NCBI GenBank assembly: GCA_026391715.1
Contig: JAPLDO010000145.1
Location: forward strand, 1 to 32,252
Direction: 5' to 3'
DNA from: Bacteroidota bacterium
GTDB taxonomy: Bacteria > Bacteroidota > Bacteroidia > Bacteroidales > FEN-979
DNA length: 32,252 bases
The notes beneath the pieces are model-generated. The model had not been told where the DNA came from and did no database searches. It saw only the letters and a program-made list of their open reading frames with translations. Shown here one piece after another: positions 8,842 to 15,688 of the stretch (position 1 is the stretch's first letter; each line of letters starts with the position of its first letter). Position numbers and translations under genes: made by a program.

Positions 8842-9606
8842 TTACAACGCCGGATAATCAATCCGATATAACACCAACCCCCTGGCAGGCGCTGAATCCC
8901 CGGCGTTTGACCGGTTTTTGCTCTCAATGATCTGTTCCAGGTCATTTAAGGTGATTCTGCCTTTGCCCAGTTCAAGGAGCGTTCCCACGATTGCCCTCAC
9001 CATATTTCTCAGAAAACGATCTGCGGTGATGGTAAAAACCAGTTCGCTACCTTCTTCTTCCCAACAGGCATGAGTTATCCTGCAAATGTTGGTTTTAGAA
9101 TCGGTGTCAACCTTTGAAAAGGAAGTGAAGTCGTCATAACGAATGATTAGGGCAGCTCCAGCGTTCATCATTACCTTATCCAGCTCGCCATATATAAAAT
9201 GGGTATAATCCTTTCTGAAGGGGTTCTTTTCAGAGGTAATACAATAGCGGTAAGTGCGTGACAGCGCGCTGAAACGTGCATGTGAGCCGGGCTGCACTGG
9301 AAAAATTCTGATTATGGCAATATCGCCGGAAAGGTAGCTGTTTAGTTTGAAAACCAACTTTTCGCAAAATCCGGTGGACAACTCTGAATTCAAATCAAAG
9401 TGAGCATAGAAGTCGGCAGCATGAACTCCGGTATCGGTACGCCCGGCTCCGGTAAGTGATACAGGAGTACGTAACATCATGGTCATAGCCTCCTCGATGG
9501 TTTGCTGTACAGTAATTCCATTGAGTTGGCGTTGCCAGCCGTGAAACATTGTACCATCGTACGACAATCGGATAAAATACCTGTGATTATTCAAATCATT
9601 AGCCAT
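8842..9606 (-). CDS. truA: tRNA pseudouridine synthase A
   Basis: Converts uridines 38-40 in the anticodon arm of tRNAs to pseudouridine. Length is 254 aa, normal for TruA. The catalytic motif GRTDTGVHA is present with the nucleophile Asp58; other family landmarks are LSYDGTMFHGWQRQ at the N-terminus, SRTYRYCI in the middle and FLRNMVRAIVGTLLELG near the C-terminus. The start MANDLNNHRYFIRLSYDGT gives the expected short N-terminal extension. An exact Bacteroidota -7 element lies 17 bp upstream. Confidence 0.96.
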   Translation of the reverse strand: MANDLNNHRYFIRLSYDGTMFHGWQRQLNGITVQQTIEEAMTMMLRTPVSLTGAGRTDTGVHAADFYAHFDLNSELSTGFCEKLVFKLNSYLSGDIAIIRIFPVQPGSHARFSALSRTYRYCITSEKNPFRKDYTHFIYGELDKVMMNAGAALIIRYDDFTSFSKVDTDSKTNICRITHACWEEEGSELVFTITADRFLRNMVRAIVGTLLELGKGRITLNDLEQIIESKNRSNAGDSAPARGLVLYRIDYPAL

Positions 9607-9623
9607 CTTTAACTACGATCCGC

Positions 9624-9631
9624 CAAAATTA
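9624..9631 (-). promoter_or_regulatory. Possible truA promoter -7 element
   Basis: TAATTTTG on the minus strand matches TAnnTTTG exactly, 17 bp before the truA ATG. No clear TTTG is seen 19-21 bp further upstream, so support is partial. Confidence 0.35.
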
Positions 9632-9793
9632 GCGAAACTATCAATGAGACCAGTATAAAATACCACAGATTCACAGATTGAAAAAATTCACAGCATTGTA
9701 ATTCAGCATTATGCAAATTATATTAAGAGTAGCAGGTGGGTTGCTTAAATAATCAATACATGACTATCCGTATGCTTACCTACCTTGAAATGA

Positions 9794-9940
9794 CGCCCTT
9801 TGTTATTCAATTATTGGAAAAAGGACAAGTGGCAATATTTATGTAAAAGCTGCGGAAAACGTACAACTTTACGATTTGGGACTGCAATGCATAGGTCTCG
9901 TCTGCCATGTATTGTGGCTGCGGTTTTTAACGGAAATTGA
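9794..9940 (+). pseudogene. Transposase-type zinc-ribbon remnant
   Basis: The frame starting at 9794 reads WKKDKWQYLCKSCGKRTT (from ~9815), which looks like the second CxxC knuckle and following basic stretch of the N-terminal zinc ribbon in IS1/IS1595-type transposases. The first knuckle upstream appears damaged: a neighbouring frame reads LCYSIIG at ~9800-9820, implying an indel, and a TGA stands at 9791. The frame ends at a TGA at 9938-9940. No catalytic transposase core follows. I regard this as a fossil fragment; a zinc ribbon from another family is possible. Confidence 0.4.
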
Positions 9941-10205
9941 TGAAAACATCACTGAAATCCCTACAGAGCTGATGAACCAAAGCGAAATTCGCGACGCAAT
10001 TGACTGCCTTCAGGAATCGGCGTTTACAAAGGGGGAACGGGAGCTTTACGAGTGTTATTGAGATATCATACGCGTGGAACGCTCACGAATCGAAGATGCC
10101 GATATTTCTGAATTGACCGGATTAGATGCAGGAAAAGTAGCCAAACTCCGTATTGTTTTTAACAAGTATGGGCATTACACGGACTTGCATTTTGAGGAGG
10201 TATAA
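9924..10205 (+). pseudogene. C-terminal remnant of an Rpn-family (PD-(D/E)XK) putative transposase
   Basis: The reading LTEIDENITEIPTEL ... ERELYECY, a stop, then DIIRVERSRIEDADISELTG resembles the C-terminal half of Rpn/PDDEXK_2 proteins, where 'E.YEEYW..IRVER' and a 'LTGL' helix are typical. The TGA at 10059-10061 sits where the family usually has Trp (TGG), and the frame continues open for 47 codons to TAA at 10203. The nuclease domain is absent. The family identification is from memory of the pattern. Confidence 0.5.
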
Positions 10206-10326
10206 GAAGCCTGAACTCACGATAACAACCCAGCAAGGGAATAAGGGATAAGAAACCTGAGAATATTAATTTCCCGAATCCGGTACCTTATCAGCCATTA
10301 AACAGTACATTTGCTTATAATTTAAA
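10206..10326. other. Non-coding stretch within the accessory region
   Basis: Together with 9607-9790 this is AT-rich sequence between remnants in which I see no gene, RNA or repeat. Confidence 0.4.
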
Positions 10327-10393
10327 TGAACCGATTACTAAAACCATGAACATCATGTAGGAAAACCTTCTTAAAATATAGCGTTTAGCAGAA
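10327..10393 (+). repeat. 67-bp direct repeat, left copy
   Basis: Matches 11202-11268 at 65 of 67 positions. The two copies bracket the intact RelE-type TA pair. Both contain the start of an antitoxin-like frame carrying the same two TAG codons. Confidence 0.85.
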
Positions 10394-10516
10394 AATAAGG
10401 TTGTTGGAAAATTTATCCTTCTCAATAAGGTTGAACAAGACCTCCAGAATGTACGGGACGGAAAAGTTCATGCCACTGAAGAGGTCTGGAAAAAATTAGA
10501 AAAATGGTTAAAATAA
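10346..10516 (+). pseudogene. Broken antitoxin-like small gene with two in-frame TAG codons
   Basis: From the ATG at 10346 one frame runs 56 codons to TAA: MNIM, stop, ENLLKI, stop, RLAENKVVGKFILLNKVEQD and on to EEVWKKLEKWLK. Composition and size look like a genuine acidic/helical antitoxin (addiction-module component), interrupted by TAG at 10358-10360 and 10379-10381. Each stop is a single C-to-T change from CAG (Gln). It is most likely a pseudogene. The exact family is not recognised. Confidence 0.45.
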
Positions 10517-10614
10517 TCTGGGCAATCAGGTCTTAGACCGATCTTCTTGAAATCGGGGAATATAAATCCAGAAAACAAAATATTTTGCAAATTTGAACAT
10601 TTAAACTTACAGAA

Positions 10615-10833
10615 ATGGATTTGCACTTACAATACATTACCAATGAGAAGGGGATCTCGCAGGCGGTGGTCATTCCGCAGAAAGAGTGGGAGATTTTTCA
10701 AAAAGAATATTTCAAGATGAAAAAGAAACTTGAAATTTTGCTGGGCATTGAAAATGCTCTCCAAGAGGTTGACTTGATTCAAACCGGTAAAAAGAAAGGT
10801 AAATCATTGGCAACCTTCATTTATGAACTTTGA
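10615..10833 (+). CDS. Antitoxin partner of the RelE-type toxin
   Basis: A 72-aa protein directly before a RelE/HigB-like toxin and overlapping it by 11 bp, the standard type II TA layout. The N-terminal half (LQYITNEKGISQAVVIPQKE) resembles the beta-strand start of Phd/RelB-like antitoxins, followed by a lysine/glutamate-rich helix EWEIFQKEYFKMKKKLEIL that could wrap the toxin. Expected role: neutralise the toxin and repress the operon. The specific antitoxin family is not certain. Confidence 0.75.
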   Translation: MDLHLQYITNEKGISQAVVIPQKEWEIFQKEYFKMKKKLEILLGIENALQEVDLIQTGKKKGKSLATFIYEL

Positions 10834-11176
10834 ATGTATTGTCACCGGAAATTTTCAGAATGAGGCAAAACGTCTTGTAAAAAAACATGCTTCGTTAAAA
10901 GATGAATTGAAAGTTCTTGAGGAGCTATTGTTGAAAAATCCGAAAACCGGCACGCCCATTGGCCGGAATGCCTATAAAATCAGACTATCAGTGAAAAGTA
11001 AAGGCAAGGGTAAACGGGGAGGAATGCGTGTAATAACCTATCTTGAAATTGATTTTATCATAACGGATATGACGAAAATATTCCTTTTGACGATTTACGA
11101 TAAATCTGAAACAGAATATATCACCAAGGATGAACTGGCACGGCTGATTAATGCCAGGAGCAAGGAAAGAAAATAA
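10823..11176 (+). CDS. RelE/ParE-superfamily toxin
   Basis: A 117-aa basic protein with the RelE-fold pattern: an N-terminal strand, a lysine-rich helix (EAKRLVKKHASLKDELK), then GGMRVITYLE (~67-75) and IFLLTIYDKSE (~86-96), and a C-terminal helix TKDELARLINARSKERK. This GGxRV(I/V)xY...(L/I)YDKSE pattern is typical of HigB2/RelE-like ribosome-dependent mRNA interferases, which cleave translated mRNA. It appears full length. The pair is bracketed by 67-bp direct repeats, suggesting it moved or was duplicated as a unit. Confidence 0.8.
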   Translation: MNFECIVTGNFQNEAKRLVKKHASLKDELKVLEELLLKNPKTGTPIGRNAYKIRLSVKSKGKGKRGGMRVITYLEIDFIITDMTKIFLLTIYDKSETEYITKDELARLINARSKERK

Positions 11177-11201
11177 TTTTTTATCAATTTGTTATCGTGA
11201 T

Positions 11202-11268
11202 TGAACCGATTACTAAAACCATGAACATCATGTAGAAAAACCTCCTTAAAATATAGCGTTTAGCAGAA
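11202..11268 (+). repeat. 67-bp direct repeat, right copy
   Basis: Second copy of 10327-10393 (two substitutions). After it the sequences diverge. The 90 bases that follow (11268-11360) contain a coding-like stretch ending LKQGKTGASEFWLGKKDV and then LVVVVLKHT before TAA at 11358, possibly another gene tail of unknown family. Confidence 0.85.
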
Positions 11269-11392
11269 TTCTGTATCTGAAACAAGGTAAAACAGGTGCA
11301 AGTGAATTTTGGTTAGGCAAGAAAGATGTTCTTGTCGTTGTCGTTCTCAAACATACATAAATATTGCGTTGCTAATATTTCTCTTATAGAAA

Positions 11393-11488
11393 ACCGCCAA
11401 TTTTTTAGTCAGAGAGAAATCTCATTAGTGAACGCACCCTACGGGTGTGTTCCTTTTGCTATTTCAGTTCTGACGGGTGCTTGGCGGT
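11393..11488 (+). ncRNA. Candidate structured RNA leader (aptamer-like multi-stem fold)
   Basis: Four nested pairings can be drawn by eye. P1: ACCGCCAA (11393-11400) with TTGGCGGT (11481-11488), 8 perfect pairs. P2: GTCA (11408-11411) with TGAC (11471-11474). P3: GAGA (11412-11415) - GAAA tetraloop - TCTC (11420-11423). P4: GAACGCACCC (11430-11439) - TAC - GGGTGTGTTC (11443-11452), 10 pairs with one G-U. P3 and P4 lie inside P2, giving a closed multibranch fold ~118 nt upstream of the repeat-protein gene. It does not match any riboswitch class I remember. Chance pairing cannot be excluded without covariation. Confidence 0.45.
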
Positions 11489-11536
11489 ACCTCTATAAGC
11501 TGAATATGTGCGGAGGTTCACGCCCTTTTTTATTTT
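11483..11536 (+). terminator. Candidate intrinsic terminator overlapping the leader stem
   Basis: GGCG (11483-11486) and ACCTC (11489-11493) can pair with CGCC (11521-11524) and GAGGT (11513-11517), separated by a 2x3 internal loop and followed by a T-rich run starting at 11526. Its 5' strand is the same bases as the 3' strand of P1 of the leader, so the two structures exclude each other. Confidence 0.45.
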
Positions 11537-11605
11537 GTGTGGATTTTAGCAATAGCCGGTAAATGAAAAAATGAATCTGTTATCACAAAACTTAAAAAAC
11601 TGAAT

Positions 11606-14136
11606 ATGAAAAAATTATCCTTTTTTATCGTTATGATTCTGCTCAATAGCAGCTTAATGCTGGCACAGGTGGGTATTAATACCAATGGTAGTAATCCTGA
11701 TCCATCGGCAGGATTGGATGTGAAATTCAGCAACAAAGGATTTCTTCCACCCCGAATGAGTCGTGCAGAACTCAATGTAATTCCTAACCCTGCTGATGGG
11801 CTTATTGTGTATTGTACCAACTGTGGCGCAAATGGAGCTGGCGCGCTTACCATGTTTATGTCTGGAGCTTGGTACAGTTTAAGCGCCAACTGTTTGATTC
11901 CTATATCACCAGTAACCGGAACCCATGTAGCATCGCCTACTCAAATTGTCTGGAACTGGAATGCTGCATTAAATGCATCAGGTTATAAATGGAGTACTAC
12001 AAATGTTTTTGCAAATGCCACTGATATGGGATTAAACCTACAGCTTGTTGAAACCGGACTTACATGCAATACCAACTATTCAAGATATGTTTGGGCGTAT
12101 AGTGAATGTGGAAATTCGACAGTAACAACGTTAGTGCAGGCAACTCAAAGCTCTACCATTAATGCTCCGACTTCAGGCGCCCACGTTTCATCGCCAACGC
12201 AAATCGTTTGGAATTGGAATTCTGTATCAGGCGCAACAGGGTATAAGTGGAGCCTGACGAATAATTATTCTACTGCAACTGATATGGGCGCAAGTCTTAC
12301 AAAAACTGAAACAGGGTTAACTTGTTTAACTCCATATACAAGATTTGTTTGGGCTTACAGCGCCTGTGGAATTTCTGCACCAACCACATTGACACAATCA
12401 ACCACCGGCTCAACGGTGACAGCGCCGATTGCAGGAATCCATGTTCCATCGCCGACGCAAATCGTTTGGAACTGGAATGCAGTTTCGGGAGCAACCGGTT
12501 ATAAATTGAGCGCCACCAATAATTACGATACAGCCACAGATTTGGGAGCCAACCTCACAAATACAGAAATGGGATTAACCTGTCTGACTTCATATACAAG
12601 ATATATCTGGGCATACAATGGTTGTGGAAATTCAACAGCGACAATATTAACACAAACTACGACAGGCACGACTACAACAGCCCCGACAGCAGGCGCGCAT
12701 GTTCCATCTGCAACGCAGATCGTATGGAACTGGAATACAGTATCAGGTGCGTCAGGCTATAAATGGAGCATTACCAATAACTACGCTACTGCGACAGATA
12801 TGGGAACATCCATCACAAAAACTGAGACAGGGTTAACCTGCAACACAGCATATTCAAGGTTTGTTTGGTCTTACAATGCATGTGGAAATTCAAATGCAAC
12901 AACATTGACACAATCCACAAGTGTTAGTCCCTCCTCGCCAATTGCAGGAACCCATGTTCCTTCGCCAACACAAATCGTATGGAACTGGAATCCTGTTTCA
13001 GGCGCTACCGGCTATAAATGGAATGTTACTTCTGATTATAATTCCGCTACTGAAATGGGCGCCAATACTACAAAAACAGAAACGGGCTTAATTTGTATTA
13101 CTCCTTATACACGGTATGTATGGGCTTATAACACTTGCGGCTATTCAACCGCAAAAACATTAACGCAAACCACTTCAACAAACCCGCCTGCTCCCCCAAC
13201 TTCAGGTACGCATGTGCCAACCGTTTTCAGATTGTATGGAACTGGAATACTTCGCCTGGCGCAACAGGTTACAGATGGAGCGCGACTAACAACTTTGCAA
13301 CAGCCACTGATATGGGAACTGCTACCACAAAAACCGAAACCGGACTGTCCTGTGGAACTGCCTATACAAGGTATGTTTGGTCTTACGGCGCTTGCGGAAA
13401 CTCAACGCCAGCCACATTAACACAATCAACTTTAACATCAGTCTATCCACCGGCTTCAGGCAATCACACTGCTTCAGGAACCCAGATTATATGGAATTGG
13501 ATTGCCTCTCCCGGAGCAATCGGGTACAAATGGAACACAATAAATGATTACGCTTCCGCTACTGAAATGGGAGCAGGCACAAGCAAAACAGAAACCGGAC
13601 TTACCCCGTTCATCACTTATACGCGATATGTTTGGGCATACAACACTTGCGGAATATCGCCGGCAGCAACTTTAACCGGGACTATCTATCAACTGGGCGC
13701 AAGTTATGGAGGTGGAATCATCTTTTATATCGATTGGACCACACAACACGGGCTTATTTCATCCACCAGCGACCAAAGTACAGGAACGAACTGGGGTTGT
13801 CAAGGAACCTTAATCGGAACTTCCACAGGTATTGGCAGTGGACAGGCAAATACAACGGCTATTGTTAACGGATGCAGCACGGCAGGTATTGCAGCGCGGA
13901 TTTGCAATGATCTTGTCTTGAACGGCTACAGCGACTGGTTTTTGCCATCTAAAGACGAACAGGATCAAATGTATGAACAAAAAAACGTGATCGGTGGATT
14001 TACAAGTACTTGGTATTGGAGTTCTTCGGAGACCGGCCCGAGCACTGCTTGGTACCAGTTCTTCAGCAATGGCTACCAGTATGGCTACAGTAAAAGCGAC
14101 GCTACATTCTACGTACGCGCCATCCGGGCTTTTTAA
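11606..14136 (+). CDS. Secreted seven-repeat protein with C-terminal DUF1566 domain, interrupted by a frameshift
   Basis: One gene read in two frames: 11606 to ~13224, then the -1-shifted frame to TAA at 14136. MKKLSFFIVMILLNSSLMLA is a signal peptide. The VGINTNG...SNKGFLPPRM head is common in Bacteroidota surface proteins. Seven tandem 85-86 aa fibronectin-III-like repeats follow, each with TQIVWNWN, GATGYKWS, TKTETGLTC and VWAYxxCG. The C-terminus (13711-14136) is a DUF1566/Lcl-type domain with GGIIFYID, WFLPSKDEQ, YWSSSE and VRAIRAF. Repeat 6 lacks one base near T-tract 13224-13227: the next repeat starts 254 instead of 255 bases later. A sequencing or assembly error, a real inactivating deletion, or slippage are all possible. 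No T9SS sorting domain is present. Likely an adhesin-like surface protein. Confidence 0.75.
11918..13715 (+). repeat. Seven tandem fn3-like coding repeats
   Basis: Repeat starts (GxHV or equivalent) fall at 11918, 12176, 12434, 12692, 12947, 13205 and 13459, i.e. spacings of 258, 258, 258, 255, 258 and 254. The last spacing is the only one not divisible by three and locates the frameshift in repeat 6. Each unit has two cysteines (LTC and ACG), which could bridge. Confidence 0.9.
14011..14136 (+). other. DUF1566 tail resembling a diversity-generating-retroelement variable region
   Basis: The C-terminal ~40 residues, YWSSSE ... AWYQFFSNGYQYGYSKSD ... VRAIRAF, match the arrangement at the end of DUF1566/C-type-lectin-fold targets of diversity-generating retroelements. 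Many codons here are NNC/NNT forms reachable from AAC/AAT (AGC, TAC, TTC, GGC, GAC, AGT, TAT), as adenine mutagenesis would produce. No template repeat or reverse transcriptase is in this window, and non-diversified DUF1566 proteins share the WSSSE...VRAIRAF frame, so this remains a suspicion. Confidence 0.4.
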
Positions 14137-14163
14137 TAGCCATTTAGATCGTTAAAATTTGGA

Positions 14164-14258
14164 GGCGTTCTTCCTCCTTGTGATTGAAAAGCAAGCAGGA
14201 AAAGCGCCTTCATTTTTGAAACCATCCCTTCGTGGCGCTTCGTATTTTCTTCGTGGCT
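14164..14258 (+). repeat. 95-bp direct repeat, left copy
   Basis: Matches 16449-16543 at 91 of 95 positions. The pair brackets the PIN/DUF433/DUF5615 TA cluster. It lies immediately downstream of the DUF1566 gene. Confidence 0.85.
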
Positions 14259-14292
14259 CTTCGTGATATTTTTTACACGAAGAGCCACGAAG
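14249..14292. repeat. Perfect 17-bp inverted repeat (REP-like hairpin)
   Basis: CTTCGTGGCTCTTCGTG (14249-14265), a 10-nt loop and CACGAAGAGCCACGAAG (14276-14292) form a perfect stem. The unit CTTCGTGGC itself recurs nearby (14229-14237, 14249-14257, 16514-16522, 16535-16543). Similar 'CTTCGTG(G)' palindromes are frequent intergenic repeats in several bacterial phyla. It could act as a transcript end for the DUF1566 gene, though no clean T-tract follows. Confidence 0.7.
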
Positions 14293-14381
14293 TTTTCACG
14301 AAGGGCCACGAAGTCTTACAGGATGAGACTTTCAAAGTGATTTGTAACTCATGCGGGATAGACCTGACGATTTTCAGAAGT

Positions 14382-14505
14382 AAAAAGGTGACCTGTCATG
14401 GGAAACCAACAATCCGTAGTATAAGATATCCGGTAGATATGATTTTGGATTTATTGCCATCTGGTATGACTTTCCGGGGAAATTATCAACGATTTGATTA
14501 TTCCT
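14382..14505 (+). pseudogene. N-terminal half of a DUF433 antitoxin, broken
   Basis: The frame reads KKVTCHGKPTIRSIRYPVDM followed by ILDLLPSGMT (to 14471), the typical first half of DUF433 antitoxins, after which the match stops. A +1 frame then continues EIIND from 14480, the words that begin the C-terminal halves at 15418 and 16115. So this is a DUF433 gene broken by an indel and lacking its C-terminal half and its toxin. The longer open frame around it (14232-14543) starts inside repeat DNA and is unlikely to be a gene in its own right. Confidence 0.55.
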
Positions 14506-14573
14506 ACCTGTTGGACAATTTGGAGACGCTTTCAAAACATTGATGACCTGCTAAAAAATTATCAGAATGTTTT

Positions 14574-14753
14574 TCAGATAATTGTAGTGGGCTGCTGTGT
14601 TCGTCCGGAAATTTCCTTCTCAAATTTTTCTCCATTGATGCGAAAATATTCAACCACCTGATCAGGTGTCAGGTTTTCAATTTCTTTATTTACTTTGTCC
14701 CTGATCTCCCGCATCATCTTTACGGCGTCAAATTTTTTCTCTTTATGTTTCAT
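14574..14753 (-). CDS. Antitoxin of the minus-strand PIN module
   Basis: A 59-aa protein starting at ATG 14753, inside the end of the PIN gene (11-bp overlap). The start MKHKEKKFDAVKMMREIRDK fits the layout better than an upstream ATG at 14819 that would sit deep in the toxin gene. The FDAVKMMREIRDK(V/I) block recurs in the second module at 15888-16049, so it is a conserved family. Charged helical protein; by position and size it is the antitoxin. The toxin-first order is unusual for VapBC but consistent across both modules here. Confidence 0.75.
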   Translation of the reverse strand: MKHKEKKFDAVKMMREIRDKVNKEIENLTPDQVVEYFRINGEKFEKEISGRTQQPTTII

Positions 14754-15204
14754 AGTCAATAAGATCCTTAGGTGAACGTATTTCAAGAACAGAGTAACCA
14801 TTTTTAATATTGATAGCATTGTAACCCCGAATTCGCTTAATATTTACGATGTGTTTGAAATTCCAGGAAACCAGAATGTCAATTTTATTAATTGTTGCAA
14901 GCGCAATGTGCAAACAATCGTCTTTGCTGGTTTCTCCGACTACTTTTTCCTGGAGGTATTCTTTCGCCAAGTCATCCACTTCAGTGGTCATTGAAACAAC
15001 TTCAGGGGTTATATAAAGATTTTTCAACAACATTTTTACATTTTCAGGCGCACCAAGAAGCTCTCTTTCAGTTAAATCAGAGAGAACAATGCAATATTCA
15101 TTCTGTTCAATTTTTTTAAACAAAGCCTTTGTTTCCTCTTCAAATTCCTGATCAAAATAACCCCCGATAACTGAAGTGTCAATATATAGCTTAATGGTTT
15201 TCAT
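14743..15204 (-). CDS. PIN-domain toxin (VapC-like ribonuclease)
   Basis: A 153-aa PIN-domain protein with the acidic residues expected for metal-dependent RNA cleavage: Asp9 in YIDTSVIGG, Glu48 in LTERELLG, Asp95/Asp96 in TSKDDCLHIA and the SWNFKHIV motif (Asn115). It appears full length and intact. It is followed by an overlapping small antitoxin gene. An exact TATATTTG element lies 14 bp upstream. Predicted to cleave tRNA, rRNA or mRNA when freed from its antitoxin; the target is unknown. Confidence 0.82.
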   Translation of the reverse strand: MKTIKLYIDTSVIGGYFDQEFEEETKALFKKIEQNEYCIVLSDLTERELLGAPENVKMLLKNLYITPEVVSMTTEVDDLAKEYLQEKVVGETSKDDCLHIALATINKIDILVSWNFKHIVNIKRIRGYNAINIKNGYSVLEIRSPKDLIDYET

Positions 15205-15218
15205 ATCAGAAGTTTAAG

Positions 15219-15226
15219 CAAATATA
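15219..15226 (-). promoter_or_regulatory. Promoter -7 element of the PIN module
   Basis: TATATTTG on the minus strand, an exact TAnnTTTG match, ends 14 bp before the ATG at 15204, predicting a very short leader. The same octamer precedes the second PIN copy. No good -33 element was seen. Confidence 0.45.
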
Positions 15227-15363
15227 CAACAATTAGACGAATATATTGCAGCGATACAACCCAAACTTACCAAACATGAAATAGCCCGATCCCATACCAG
15301 ATTACCATTATTATAAGAATGAAATATATTCCCAAGATGAAGGGGTTTTCCGGTAAAATAAAG

Positions 15364-15525
15364 AGTCCGGAATTCCTCCGAATTCAGCGTTTGCATTCTG
15401 ATAATGTACTATTCCAGGAAATTATCAACGACTTTCCGGCGATCGAACCAGAGGATATTAAAGCATGTCTGGCTTATGCTTCAAGGTTGACGAAGGTAAA
15501 ATCAATTCATAAAGTAGTTGCATGA
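15364..15525 (+). pseudogene. DUF433 antitoxin C-terminal half, copy A
   Basis: The frame ends EIINDFPAIEPEDIKACLAY then ASRLTKVKSIHKVVA, the usual C-terminal half of DUF433 antitoxins. The N-terminal half (CHGKPxIR...SGMT) is absent: upstream the frame reads SPEFLRIQRLHSDN, unrelated to the family. The stop overlaps the following toxin start (ATGA at 15522-15525). An ATG at 15319 leaves a 68-aa open frame, but it is probably a non-functional remnant. Confidence 0.6.
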
Positions 15526-15605
15526 AGTTTATTGTTGACGCACAATTACCGAAGGAGATTACCTGGATTTTTAATAATCGGGGATTTGATGCAAAACGAC
15601 TCTGA
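15522..15605 (+). pseudogene. Truncated DUF5615 (PIN-like) toxin, copy A
   Basis: MKFIVDAQLPKEITWIFNNR then GFDAKRL and a TGA: only the first ~24 residues of a DUF5615 protein, which normally has ~110-120. The sequence then turns into unrelated DNA. The Asp in IVDAQLP is the first PIN-like acid; the rest of the active site is missing. Confidence 0.7.
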
Positions 15606-15652
15606 TTATAAAAGAACGCCCGGTTTTATAATGAACAGAATTTTCATCCGGG

Positions 15653-15684
15653 TTGGGTCTAATACGGAACATTCCTTATATTTG
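15653..15684 (+). promoter_or_regulatory. Promoter directly abutting the truncated PIN gene
   Basis: TATATTTG (15677-15684) matches TAnnTTTG exactly and has TTGG (15653-15656) 20 bp upstream as a -33-like element. The ATG at 15689 begins only 4 bp downstream, so the mRNA would be leaderless or nearly so. Confidence 0.5.
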
Positions 15685-15688
15685 TGGG

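Noticed and set aside
10358-10381. Recoding of TAG as glutamine.
   Set aside because: Seen only in one duplicated fragment inside a region full of decayed genes; simple decay before duplication explains it.
11326-11562. A 78-codon open frame across the structured leader.
   Set aside because: No ribosome site or protein-like composition; it spans the paired RNA segments and the terminator-like hairpin.
14161-14177. GGAGG...CCTCC hairpin after the DUF1566 stop as a DGR-type downstream hairpin.
   Set aside because: Only 5 bp, and the right repeat copy lacks the left arm, so the hairpin is not a conserved part of the element.
14232-14543. A 103-codon frame after the DUF1566 gene as an intact gene.
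   Set aside because: Its first third is direct-repeat and palindrome DNA and only the DUF433-like middle part looks like protein; treated as a pseudogene fragment.
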